A DNA stretch of 9,159 nucleotides from Bradyrhizobiaceae bacterium (lineage in GTDB: Bacteria; Pseudomonadota; Alphaproteobacteria; Rhizobiales; Xanthobacteraceae). Below are positions 1-6,026 of this stretch, piece after piece (position 1 is the first letter of the stretch; each line of letters opens with the position of its first letter). The position numbers and the translations under genes were made by a program. The stretch is from assembly GCA_016793685.1 (NCBI GenBank), contig JAEULX010000210.1, forward strand, positions 1 through 9,159, in the 5' to 3' direction. Below the pieces are notes generated by a model, which was not told the DNA's origin, made no database searches, and saw only the letters and a list, made by a program, of their open reading frames with translations.

Positions 1-39
1 GGCCAGGTTCAAAATCCCGCGGCAGAGCGCGCAATTTAA
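1..39 (+). CDS. possible 3' end of an upstream gene (partial)
   Basis: Reading frame 1 from the left edge is open for 12 codons (GQVQNPAAERAI) and ends at TAA 37-39. A strong intrinsic terminator starts 12 bases later on the same strand, which is what one expects after the last gene of a transcript. The fragment is too short to recognise a family. The terminator may instead serve a structural RNA or a gene in another frame, since frame 2 also stays open past the terminator. The call rests on the stop-terminator spacing only. Confidence 0.3.
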   Translation, partial: GQVQNPAAERAI

Positions 40-51
40 CCTCCCTGGTTG

Positions 52-76
52 GCGGGTTTTTTCCCGCTTTTTTTTT
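52..76 (+). terminator. rho-independent terminator
   Basis: A GCGGG/CCCGC stem (52-56 with 63-67) encloses a T6 loop and is followed directly by nine T residues (68-76). This is a textbook intrinsic terminator for a + strand transcript entering from the left edge. There is no matching T-run for the opposite strand. Confidence 0.85.
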
Positions 77-248
77 GCAAGCGACCCTTTTCCCCGTGAA
101 GACTAATTATCGGAAGATTTCCGGGACATGACTCAAGTCAAAATCTCGACGCAGTTCCTGCGGTTTGCCAACTCCCGTCGGCCGGATTTGTCAGCTAATC
201 CAGACGGTATAGTCTGCTAGTTCTATGATGCGACCGTTTCGCAGGCAT

Positions 249-278
249 TTGTCGGACCCTTATAACTTAACGTTATAA
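249..278 (+). promoter_or_regulatory. possible promoter with overlapping inverted repeat
   Basis: TTATAAC (260-266) and GTTATAA (272-278) form a perfect 7-base inverted repeat around TTAAC, like an operator half-site pair. The sequence TTGTCG (249-254) lies 18 bases before TTATAA (273-278), so a sigma70-type promoter overlapping the repeat can be drawn. Downstream are two hairpins and no gene on the + strand, so any transcript would be non-coding. This is speculative. Confidence 0.25.
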
Positions 279-322
279 CAAACTCCCATCTGGGTGGATT
301 TGCACACGCTCAATACGCTCCT

Positions 323-376
323 GCTTCATCAGACGCGCCGACCTGATGAAGCGCTTCACGCGGAAGGGCGCGTGAA
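323..376. repeat. two tandem inverted repeats (hairpins)
   Basis: The first has perfect 10-base arms, GCTTCATCAG (323-332) and CTGATGAAGC (343-352), around a 10-base loop. The second, two bases on, has perfect 8-base arms, TTCACGCG (355-362) and CGCGTGAA (369-376), around GAAGGG. No T-run follows on either strand, so they are poor intrinsic terminators. They could be the fold of a small RNA or a protein-binding site. Confidence 0.5.
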
Positions 377-477
377 AGACACGGCGTCGATCCCTGTGTT
401 GTGAAGAATATGTTTTCAGCTAACCAGCGAGACAGGTTGGTCCGATGCCGCCGGGCCCAGCGCAGAAACTCAGGTCC

Positions 478-915
478 TTAGCATCCCCGGCAAATCTGCA
501 TGATTTTTTTCAGGCGATCTTCAGACGCTTTTGCTCTCGCGGTATCCTTTGGTGAAACGATTGCGCCGCCGCCGCGGCCGTCCGTGGCGCCGCCCCGCCC
601 GTCAGTGTCAGGAGGCGCCAGCGCGCCGGTTCCATCGCGTGGAGGCACGGCTTCCGCGATTGATGGGCGCGAGCGGGAGAGGCGTTCCGGGTCCCCGGCA
701 GTGAGTGGGGCAGGTGTCGCATAGATCGGAACATGCTCGACCGCACTCACGCGAGCGCCCTCCCGGGTAGAAGCCGGGCGGAGATAATCGGTGGCGACGC
801 TGAAAATAATCCCGATCGCAAAACCGCCGAGCGCAAGGCCGCCAATCATCAAAACAGCGCGCCGGTGTTGCGCCCGCTCGGACCAATTCAAATTCAGGCT
901 GTATCGTTTGCGCAT
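478..915 (-). CDS. hypothetical single-TM protein with C-terminal CRGC
   Basis: A 145-residue protein I do not recognise. The N-terminus is basic (MRKRYSLNLNWSERAQHRR) and is followed by one hydrophobic segment, about residues 20-41, which should act as an uncleaved signal anchor with the rest outside the membrane. Residues 45-120 are a low-complexity linker rich in Pro, Gly and Ala, including two TDGRGG-like copies. Residues 122-140 are charged and probably helical. The last four residues are C142-R-G-C145, a CXXC at the very end of the chain. The ATG at 915 has an AGGGG Shine-Dalgarno (complement of 923-927) with 7-base spacing. The next gene upstream on this strand (AhpD-like) is 262 bases away, so an own promoter is likely. 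Function unknown. The good RBS and coherent protein layout support a real gene. Confidence 0.7.
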   Translation of the reverse strand: MRKRYSLNLNWSERAQHRRAVLMIGGLALGGFAIGIIFSVATDYLRPASTREGARVSAVEHVPIYATPAPLTAGDPERLSRSRPSIAEAVPPRDGTGALAPPDTDGRGGATDGRGGGAIVSPKDTARAKASEDRLKKIMQICRGC

Positions 916-1025
916 ATGGATTCCCCTATTTCAGGAGAGCCAGGTCGCGACAACTAAGACCATGACGTCAGATATCACGCCCTTGGCAATGTCGGTGCGC
1001 AGGGCTGTGCTTTCGCCGAGCGCAT

Positions 1026-1053
1026 ATGATAGGGCTCAAAATTATCCGCTCAA
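1026..1053 (-). promoter_or_regulatory. candidate sigma70-type promoter for the CRGC protein gene
   Basis: Read on the minus strand, TTGAGC (complement of 1048-1053) and TATCAT (complement of 1026-1031) are 16 bases apart, which resembles a -35/-10 pair. It lies about 110 bases upstream of the ATG at 915, in an AT-richer patch of the 262-base gap. The gap also holds a CGCCGC/GCGGCG hairpin at 1080-1097 with only four T after it on the + strand. No start-site data; motif match only. Confidence 0.35.
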
Positions 1054-1177
1054 CACACTTTTTCGAGCACGGTCCGCTCCGCCGCTGCGTTGCGGCGATT
1101 TTCATGCCGGATTTGCACGTTCCAGCGATTGCGATATCCGCTCCAGAAGTAAGCCAAACAAGAGCAAGCCGGACGAT

Positions 1178-1573
1178 TCAAACCCGGAACGCTTCGTCCA
1201 CTTCGACTTGGTAGCCTTTGGCGAGTCGGTTGGTTTCGTTGGCCATACCCACCACCGCCATCAGCTCGGCAAACATGCCGTCAGTCATCCCCTTCTTGCG
1301 TGCTCCCGCCGTGTGGGAAGCGATACAGTATTCGCAGCCCGTCGTGGCGCTGACCGCGACATAGATCAACTCTTTCACCAGCGGGTCGAGTTCGCCTGGC
1401 GCCATGACCTGTTTCACGCTCTCCCAGGTTCGCCGAAGCGTCGCTGGATCGTGAGCGATGGCCTTCCAGAAGTTGTTTATCCAATCCGTCTTCCGGGTGC
1501 TCATGATGTCGTCGTAGACAGCCCGCACCTCGCTGCTCGCGTCTTCGTATTCAATCAGACCCAAAGTGGCCAT
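1178..1573 (-). CDS. AhpD-like / carboxymuconolactone decarboxylase family protein
   Basis: A 131-residue protein of the carboxymuconolactone decarboxylase/AhpD fold. The diagnostic stretch is TTGCEYCIASHTAGARKKG: C80 and C83 form a CXXC, with H87 four residues after the second cysteine, preceded by the helix VKELIYVAVSA. In AhpD-type members this motif is a redox-active alkylhydroperoxidase or disulfide-reductase centre. True decarboxylases of the family lack the cysteine pair, so peroxidase-like or thiol chemistry is more likely here. The length is typical for a single-domain member. Two ATGs are adjacent (1576 and 1573). I prefer 1573, because the perfect AAGGAGG lies 7 bases from it and only 4 from the other. 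The protein is probably cytoplasmic. The substrate cannot be read from the sequence. Confidence 0.88.
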   Translation of the reverse strand: MATLGLIEYEDASSEVRAVYDDIMSTRKTDWINNFWKAIAHDPATLRRTWESVKQVMAPGELDPLVKELIYVAVSATTGCEYCIASHTAGARKKGMTDGMFAELMAVVGMANETNRLAKGYQVEVDEAFRV

Positions 1574-1580
1574 CATTCTT

Positions 1581-1587
1581 CCTCCTT
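1581..1587 (-). promoter_or_regulatory. strong Shine-Dalgarno deciding the AhpD-like start
   Basis: The complement of CCTCCTT reads AAGGAGG, a full match to the anti-Shine-Dalgarno. It sits 7 bases before ATG 1573 and 4 before ATG 1576, and it argues against an extended reading frame that starts at 1627. Confidence 0.8.
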
Positions 1588-1649
1588 GATATGCCGCAAG
1601 AGTGTTCAGCGCTCGACATGAGGGCAACGCCGCATCCTCAATATGGGGG

Positions 1650-1674
1650 ATGCCGAACCGGTCGGTATCGGCAT
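1650..1674. promoter_or_regulatory. near-perfect palindrome in divergent promoter region
   Basis: ATGCCGA (1650-1656) + ACCG pairs with CGGT + TCGGCAT (1668-1674) around a GT centre, with a single extra A at 1667. It lies about 75 bases upstream of the AhpD-like start and about 160 upstream of the deacetylase start, where an operator for a divergent pair would sit. TTTT follows at 1676-1679, so a weak + strand terminator is an alternative. The rest of the 262-base gap (1574-1835) holds nothing else I can support. Confidence 0.4.
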
Positions 1675-1835
1675 ATTTTGCGGTGGCGCGCGCATGCCGA
1701 GCGGGGGAGTTGTTTCCGGTTGTCCGATGTGCCGTAAGCCTTGTACGTTGTGCCAGGCATAACGATCGCCTACGTCTTGGAATTGCGATATTTCACACGC
1801 GTATTCAGCAGCCCGCCACCACGGATGATGCGTTC

Positions 1836-2903
1836 TTGCGGCACTTCGTCGTCAAATCGGCGCTTGAGGCGCTTTATTTCAGCGGCGCATTCGGGCTGAT
1901 GCGGCCGTTCGTGGGCGGCGTCGGCGCGATCCTCATGCTGCACCGCGTCCAGCCGCAGCGGACCGCCCGGTTTCAGCCGAACCTCCGGCTCGAGATCACG
2001 CCCGAATTTCTCACGACCATCGTGCGCCGGCTGCGGCGGTCGGGAGTGGATTTCGTATCGCTCGACGAAGTGCATCGTCGGCTGACCGAACGGGATTTCC
2101 GGCGGCGCTTCGTGGCGATCACGCTCGACGACGGCTACCGCGACAACAAGGAATGGGCGTATCCCATCTTCAAGCAGCACGAGGTTCCGTTCGCGATCTA
2201 TATCCCCTCGAGCTTTCCCGACCGCATCGGGCACCTGTGGTGGCTCTCGCTCGAACAAATCATCGCGCACAACGACGCGATCGTGCTCGAGATGGACGGG
2301 CGGGATTGCCGGCTGACCTGCGGGTCCGTCCGCGAAAAGTACGAGGCCTATGATTTCCTCCACGGCTGGCTGCGATCGTTGCCCAAGGCGGGCGCCATCC
2401 GCGACGTCATGCGCGAACTCGCCACGCGCTACGGCGTCGACATCCAGGCCATCTCCCACCAGGAGTGCATGAGCTGGGATGAGATTGCAGCGCTGGCCGC
2501 TGATCCGCTGGTGACGATCGGCGCGCACTCGGTCAACCACGTGGTGCTGGCCAAGGCGCCGCCCGCCGTCGCTCGCGCGGAACTGAATATGGGCCGTGCC
2601 GTGATCGAGGCGGCGCTCGGCAGCTCGCCGCGGCACCTCGCTTACCCTTATGGCGACGCGAGCGCAGCCGGCCCGCGCGAATATGCGATGGCCGCCGAAT
2701 TGGGGTTTCTGACCGCGGTCACCGCGCGGCCCGGCGTGCTGTTGCCGGAACACGCCGACTATCTGACCGCCTTGCCCCGCATTCCCATCAGCGGCGAGTT
2801 CCAGCGCGGCCGCTCTATCGACGTGCTGGTCTCGGGGGCGAGCATGGCGCTGGCGAACTGCTTGCGCCGGCAAGGCGCGGGCGGCATCCCGCAACCGTAC
2901 TAG
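1836..2903 (+). CDS. polysaccharide deacetylase family protein (CE4/NodB fold)
   Basis: Members remove acetyl groups from N- or O-acetylated polysaccharides with a metal-dependent (beta/alpha) NodB domain. Counting from TTG 1836 (355 residues), a first strand GAILMLHRV lies at 30-38. Motif 1 is TLDDG at 96-100 (catalytic base and metal Asp, D98/D99), motif 2 is HSVNH at 231-235 (metal histidines), and motif 3 is YPYGD at 270-274. These are in the usual order. No clear signal peptide is seen, which fits related cytoplasmic or membrane-associated members. The frame is open back to 1602, but family members usually start about 10 residues before an ALEALYFSGA-like segment. I therefore chose TTG 1836 (LRHFVVKSALEALYF), although its RBS is poor. 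GTG 1602 and ATG 1650 are alternatives. No glycosyltransferase or capsule genes adjoin it, so the polymer is unknown. Confidence 0.85.
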   Translation: MRHFVVKSALEALYFSGAFGLMRPFVGGVGAILMLHRVQPQRTARFQPNLRLEITPEFLTTIVRRLRRSGVDFVSLDEVHRRLTERDFRRRFVAITLDDGYRDNKEWAYPIFKQHEVPFAIYIPSSFPDRIGHLWWLSLEQIIAHNDAIVLEMDGRDCRLTCGSVREKYEAYDFLHGWLRSLPKAGAIRDVMRELATRYGVDIQAISHQECMSWDEIAALAADPLVTIGAHSVNHVVLAKAPPAVARAELNMGRAVIEAALGSSPRHLAYPYGDASAAGPREYAMAAELGFLTAVTARPGVLLPEHADYLTALPRIPISGEFQRGRSIDVLVSGASMALANCLRRQGAGGIPQPY

Positions 2904-2967
2904 GCCGACCCGGGGCGATCGGCCGACGCTTCGAGATTCGATACCGGCGGCCAAAGCCGGATCAGCC

Positions 2968-3000
2968 GGACGACGGATGCCGGGACATCATGCGTCGTCC
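2968..3000 (+). terminator. hairpin after the deacetylase gene, possible terminator
   Basis: GGACGACG (2968-2975) pairs perfectly with CGTCGTCC (2993-3000), with an inner GATG/CATC pair. No T-run follows, so rho-independent termination is doubtful. A smaller GGCCGA/TCGGCC repeat begins at the stop codon (2903-2924). Confidence 0.3.
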
Positions 3001-3155
3001 AACCCGCGGCGCCGGATGAAGACTGTGGTCGTGGGAGCGGCCTTATGGGTCACGCACCGTCGCTTATGGAATTTTCGCTGACTTGCGCTTAAGTGAGGGA
3101 TGGCTTTTGTCGATGTCGAGGAGGACGCGTTTTTGGCGAAGCAAGCTTTCAGCCT

Positions 3156-3184
3156 GCCCGGTGTGAGTCATAGCCCGACCGGGC
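3156..3184 (+). promoter_or_regulatory. hairpin at the metW ribosome-binding region
   Basis: GCCCGGT (3156-3162) and ACCGGGC (3178-3184) are perfect 7-base arms around a 15-base loop. The right arm ends 10 bases before ATG 3195 and covers the only Shine-Dalgarno-like purines (GGGCGAG, 3181-3187), so folding would hide the metW start. A 30-codon open frame (ATG 3100 to TAA 3190-3192) runs through the hairpin and ends two bases before metW. Translating it would open the hairpin. A control role is inferred from position only. Confidence 0.35.
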
Positions 3185-3194
3185 GAGCATAACC

Positions 3195-3854
3195 ATGCTC
3201 ACGCGCCTACCCCGCGATCTGACCATGGCCGAAACCGTCCGCGGGCCGGGCGGTGCGCGCGTCGACCTGCTCCTCGTATCGGAGATGGTGGAGCCGGGAT
3301 CGCGCGTGCTCGACGTCGGCTGCGGCGACGGGGAACTCCTGCAGCTTCTAGAGGCGCGGGGCGTCGACGGGCGCGGCATCGAGCTGTCGCGCGAAGGCGT
3401 CAACGAATGCGTCGCCAAGGGCCTCGCGGTGGTCCAGGGGGACGCGGACACCGACCTTGCCGATTATCCGAACGACGCCTTCGACTACGTGATCCTCTCG
3501 CAGACGCTGCAGGCGACCCGCTGTCCGCGCATCGTGCTCGAGCATATGCTGCGCATCGGCCGGCATGCGATCGTGTCGTTTCCCAATTTCGGCCATTGGC
3601 GGATCCGGCTGCAGATCATGTTTCGCGGGCGCATGCCGCGCACGGCCAATCTGCCGGAAACCTGGTACGACACGCCGAACATCCATTTCTGTACCATCAA
3701 GGACTTCAACGAGCTCTGCCGGTTCGTCGGGGCGAAGATGGAGCGGGCGGTCGCGCTCGATCCATGGGGCACCGCGCTCAAGATCGACGCCCCGTGGTGG
3801 TTCTGGAACCTGTTCGGCGAACAGGCGGTTTTTCTGCTCAGCCGGCGTCCGTGA
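3195..3854 (+). CDS. metW: MetW, methionine biosynthesis methyltransferase-like protein
   Basis: A 219-residue class I SAM-methyltransferase fold of the MetW family. In proteobacteria MetW works with the homoserine O-acyltransferase MetX in methionine synthesis. SAM motif I is VLDVGCGDGELLQLL (38-52) and the acidic strand-2 end is GIELSREGV (61-69). Motif II follows as VQGDADTDLADYP and DYVILSQTLQ. The family-typical NFGHWRIRLQ, ETWYDTPNIHFCTIKDF and C-terminal GEQAVFLLSR are all present. Length fits the family. ATG 3195 has a weak GGGCGAG before it. ATG 3225 is possible but has no better site. Unusually, metX is not the preceding gene: a deacetylase and about 290 non-coding bases stand there, with a hairpin over the RBS. 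The gene converges with the lipoprotein gene, only 25 bases apart. Confidence 0.93.
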   Translation: MLTRLPRDLTMAETVRGPGGARVDLLLVSEMVEPGSRVLDVGCGDGELLQLLEARGVDGRGIELSREGVNECVAKGLAVVQGDADTDLADYPNDAFDYVILSQTLQATRCPRIVLEHMLRIGRHAIVSFPNFGHWRIRLQIMFRGRMPRTANLPETWYDTPNIHFCTIKDFNELCRFVGAKMERAVALDPWGTALKIDAPWWFWNLFGEQAVFLLSRRP

Positions 3855-3879
3855 GAGGTTTTCCTTGATCCGCGGCCGC

Positions 3880-4224
3880 TCAGCGCGCCGCCTTCGGCTC
3901 GGGCGGCTCGATGCTGCCGCATTTCTTGTCGATGGCGGCTTGGCGCAGCACCTTCTGGTCGGCGCGCACTTGGGCTAGGTCGGCGGAATACGACACCGCG
4001 CTCACCACCTGACCGCCCGCCTCCTGATTGGCGCGTCGGATCAGCTCGTTGAGCTGCTTTTCGCGGGCGATCGAAGCCGCCAGCCGTGTCGGCAAGTCCT
4101 CGCAGCGGAGATAATCGTACTTGCCGGGCGCCGCGTACAGCATGCCGAGGTCGAGATTGGCTGCGCAGCCGCCCAGCACCGGCGTCAGCAGGGTCGCCAT
4201 CAGCATTACGCGCTGGAACGTCAT
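3880..4224 (-). CDS. small lipoprotein of unknown function
   Basis: A 114-residue protein. The first 19 residues are a lipoprotein signal peptide (MTFQRVMLMATLLTPVLGG) with lipobox L17-G-G-C20, so C20 should be lipidated and the mature protein held at a membrane facing the periplasm. Ala at +2 suits outer-membrane sorting by the E. coli rule, which may not hold here. The mature part is mostly helical and charged: KYDYLRCEDLPTRL (35-48), REKQLNELIRRANQEAGG (54-71), then a second helix ending in DKKCGSIEPPEP. C41 and C102 could form a disulfide. I do not recognise the family beyond a resemblance to small Rhizobiales lipoproteins with two conserved cysteines. ATG 4224 is chosen because it gives a normal signal peptide. 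A GTG at 4254, in frame, would add ten non-signal residues encoded by the upstream repeats. The Shine-Dalgarno is weak (GAGAG, lying inside the last repeat). Confidence 0.8.
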   Translation of the reverse strand: MTFQRVMLMATLLTPVLGGCAANLDLGMLYAAPGKYDYLRCEDLPTRLAASIAREKQLNELIRRANQEAGGQVVSAVSYSADLAQVRADQKVLRQAAIDKKCGSIEPPEPKAAR

Positions 4225-4227
4225 CAA

Positions 4228-4290
4228 GCGTCTCTCACACAGCGTCTCTGACACTCACTCGGCGTCTCTGACACTCGGCGTCTCTGACAC
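4228..4290 (-). repeat. four short direct repeats in the lipoprotein leader
   Basis: On the minus strand the 13-base unit GTGTCAGAGACGC occurs three times exactly, and a fourth copy has one change (GTGTGAGAGACGC). On the + strand the GCGTCTCT halves start at 4228, 4242, 4262 and 4278, so spacing is irregular (14, 20, 16 bases). The array ends three bases before the lipoprotein ATG, and each copy carries a purine-rich AGAGA that could act as a weak ribosome-binding site. It could be a slippage-prone leader or a cluster of protein-binding sites. Confidence 0.85.
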
Positions 4291-4482
4291 GCGCTCGTTT
4301 CGATCCTCCGGGGCGGCGTTTAGCATATTGCGGGCGGAGGTAAAGTCTTCCGCGCCCTGAGACGACAGCGCAACAGAATAACGCGCAAGAATGGCAAGAA
4401 AATAGTCCTGGATGCGGGCTTCGTCACGGGCCCGCGCGCAGGAATGCGCGAATATCGTTGGACTGTGGCCGATGGGCCGCAT
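4255..4482 (-). CDS. doubtful small ORF upstream of the lipoprotein
   Basis: A 75-codon frame (MRPIGHSPTIFAHSCARARD...) reads towards the lipoprotein gene and stops at TGA 4257-4255, inside the direct repeats. A middle stretch, EARIQDYFLAILARYSVAL, looks like a plausible amphipathic helix. Third-position GC is visibly lower than in the neighbouring genes, there is no clear Shine-Dalgarno before 4482, and the last 13 residues are encoded by the repeats. It fills the divergent promoter region of gshA, so it may simply be non-coding. No family recognised. Confidence 0.2.
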   Translation of the reverse strand: MRPIGHSPTIFAHSCARARDEARIQDYFLAILARYSVALSSQGAEDFTSARNMLNAAPEDRNERVSETPSVRDAE

Positions 4483-4509
4483 CCCGCCATCGACGCGGGC
4501 GGCACTCCG

Positions 4510-4537
4510 TTGCTCTTTCCTTGCGGGTGTGTAAGGT
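4510..4537 (+). promoter_or_regulatory. candidate gshA promoter
   Basis: TTGCTC (4510-4515) and TAAGGT (4532-4537) are separated by 16 bases, a reasonable -35/-10 pair. The predicted start would lie near 4544, giving a leader of about 25 bases with GGAAG (4556-4560) eight bases before ATG 4569. Motif match only. Confidence 0.4.
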
Positions 4538-4568
4538 CGCGCCCGCTGCGTACTCGGAAGACCTCCTC

Positions 4569-5936
4569 ATGGCTCGCGATGCTGTTGACATGACGCCGCT
4601 CGAATCGCGCGACGAGCTCGTCGCGTGGTTCGCCGCGGGCGCAAAGCCGCGCGAGCGCTTCCGCGTCGGGACCGAATACGAGAAGTTCGGTTTCTCCGTC
4701 AGCCGGCATGAGCCGCTTCCCTACGAGGGCCGGCGCGGCATTCGCACGCTGCTCGAAGGCATGAAGATGCTGCTCGGCTGGGAGCCGATCATGGAGGGCG
4801 GCAACATCATCGGGCTCCTCGATGTGACGGGCGGCGGCGCGATCTCGCTCGAGCCGGGCGGTCAATTCGAGCTGTCGGGCGCGCCGCTCGAGACCGTGCA
4901 TCAGACCTCGGCCGAACTGAACGCGCATCTCGCGCAATTGCGCGAGATCGCCGCGCCACTCGGGATCGGCTTCCTCAGCCTGGGCATGGCCCCGACCTGG
5001 TCGCGCACCGAAATCGCGGTGATGCCGAAGGCGCGCTACCGCATCATGACCGCCTACATGCCGAAGGTCGGCCGGCTCGGCCTCGACATGATGTATCGCA
5101 CCTGCACGGTGCAGACCAATCTCGACTTCTCGTCGGAAGCCGACATGGTCAAGAAGCTGCGCGTCGCGCTGTCGCTGCAGCCGGTGGCGACCGCCATGTT
5201 CGCCAATTCGCCGTTCACCGAGGGCAAGCCGAACGGTTTTCTGTCGTTCCGCTCGGAAATCTGGCGCGACACCGATCCGGCGCGCTGCGGCATGCTCCCC
5301 TGGGCGTTCGAGCCGGGCATGGGGTTCGAGCGCTGGGTCGACTATGCGCTCGACGTGCCGATGTACTTCGTCAAGCGCGGCGACACCTATTTCGACGTGG
5401 CGGGTCAGTCGTTCCGCGATCTGCTCGCCGGCAAGCTGGCAAGCCTGCCGGGCGAACGCGCGATCTTTTCCGATTGGACCAACCACATCTCGACGATCTT
5501 CCCCGAGGTGCGGCTGAAGCGCTATCTCGAAATGCGCGGCGCCGACGTCGGGCCGAGGCGGCGGCTTCCGGCGCTCTCGGCCTTCTGGGTCGGCTTGCTT
5601 TACGACGATGCGTGTCTCGATGCCGCCTGGGACATCGTCAAGAACTGGAGCGCGGAGGAGCGGCAGCGGCTTCGCGACCAAGTGCCGCGCTTCGGCCTGA
5701 AGGCCGAAGTGGGCGGCCGCTCGGTGCTCGATCTCGCGCGGGAATGCCTCGCCCTCGCCCATGCGGGCCTCGCGCGCCGCGCCCGGCTGTGCAGCGGGCG
5801 GGACGAAACGATCTTTCTCGAACCGCTCGACGAAATCGTCGCCAGCGGCCGTACTCCCGCCGAAGAACTTCTCGATAATTACCTGGGACGCTGGGAAGGA
5901 TCGGTCGACCCGGTGTTCACCGAATGCGTCTACTGA
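4569..5936 (+). CDS. gshA: glutamate-cysteine ligase, plant/alphaproteobacterial type
   Basis: Catalyses the ATP-dependent joining of glutamate and cysteine, the first and usually limiting step of glutathione synthesis, in the cytoplasm. The protein is 455 residues, normal for the alphaproteobacterial/plant GCS2 type. Family landmarks in order are FRVGTEYEKFGF (31-42), MEGGNIIGLLD (75-85), SLEPGGQFELSGAPLETVHQT (93-113, the substrate/metal-binding GGQFE core), FLSLGMAPTW (135-144), the MMYRTCTVQTNLDF segment (174-187) and FANSPFTEGKPNGFLSFRS (211-229). ATG 4569 is chosen over the open frame back to 4458, because it has GGAAG eight bases upstream and gives the usual start ahead of the TPLESRDELV helix. 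It is divergent from the lipoprotein gene. The glutathione synthetase gene is not in the window. Confidence 0.95.
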   Translation: MARDAVDMTPLESRDELVAWFAAGAKPRERFRVGTEYEKFGFSVSRHEPLPYEGRRGIRTLLEGMKMLLGWEPIMEGGNIIGLLDVTGGGAISLEPGGQFELSGAPLETVHQTSAELNAHLAQLREIAAPLGIGFLSLGMAPTWSRTEIAVMPKARYRIMTAYMPKVGRLGLDMMYRTCTVQTNLDFSSEADMVKKLRVALSLQPVATAMFANSPFTEGKPNGFLSFRSEIWRDTDPARCGMLPWAFEPGMGFERWVDYALDVPMYFVKRGDTYFDVAGQSFRDLLAGKLASLPGERAIFSDWTNHISTIFPEVRLKRYLEMRGADVGPRRRLPALSAFWVGLLYDDACLDAAWDIVKNWSAEERQRLRDQVPRFGLKAEVGGRSVLDLARECLALAHAGLARRARLCSGRDETIFLEPLDEIVASGRTPAEELLDNYLGRWEGSVDPVFTECVY

Positions 5937-5950
5937 CGTCTGGTCAGACG
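5937..5950. repeat. short palindrome directly after gshA
   Basis: CGTCTG (5937-5942) and CAGACG (5945-5950) flank a GT centre, starting at the first base after the gshA stop codon. There is no T-run, so termination is uncertain. The PAN gene starts only 76 bases later on the same strand and could be reached by readthrough. Confidence 0.35.
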
Positions 5951-6026
5951 CCGACGCCATGGATCCTGCCGCCGGCGCCGCCGTCGCGGACTCGCAATCG
6001 CGCTCCCGCGTAGGAACTTGGAATTC

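Larger units (their letters stand above)
77..477. other. gene-free, structured intergenic region
   Basis: No convincing coding frame is present. The stretch lies between a + strand terminator and the 3' end of a minus-strand gene, so it need not carry a promoter for either neighbour. By eye it is clearly more AT-rich than the genes to the right. It contains several short inverted repeats: CGGAA/TTCCG (111-123), CAGAC/GTCTG around GGTATA, TTATAAC/GTTATAA (260-278), and two tandem hairpins (323-376). Confidence 0.6.

Noticed and set aside
4..20. tRNA T-arm-like GGTTCAAAATCC near the left edge
   Set aside because: The flanking bases do not form a 5-bp T-stem or an acceptor end with CCA. It is more simply read as codons ending at TAA 37-39.
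791..1621. 276-codon + strand frame across 791-1621
   Set aside because: Antisense to the AhpD-like gene and part of the CRGC gene, both of which have good ribosome-binding sites. No recognisable protein.
1770..2954. 394-codon minus-strand frame opposite the deacetylase
   Set aside because: Arg/Asp/Gly-rich antisense shadow. The + strand frame carries all three NodB motifs in order.
4228..4290. CRISPR array
   Set aside because: The repeats are 13 bases with spacers of 1-7 bases, far too short. No cas gene is nearby.
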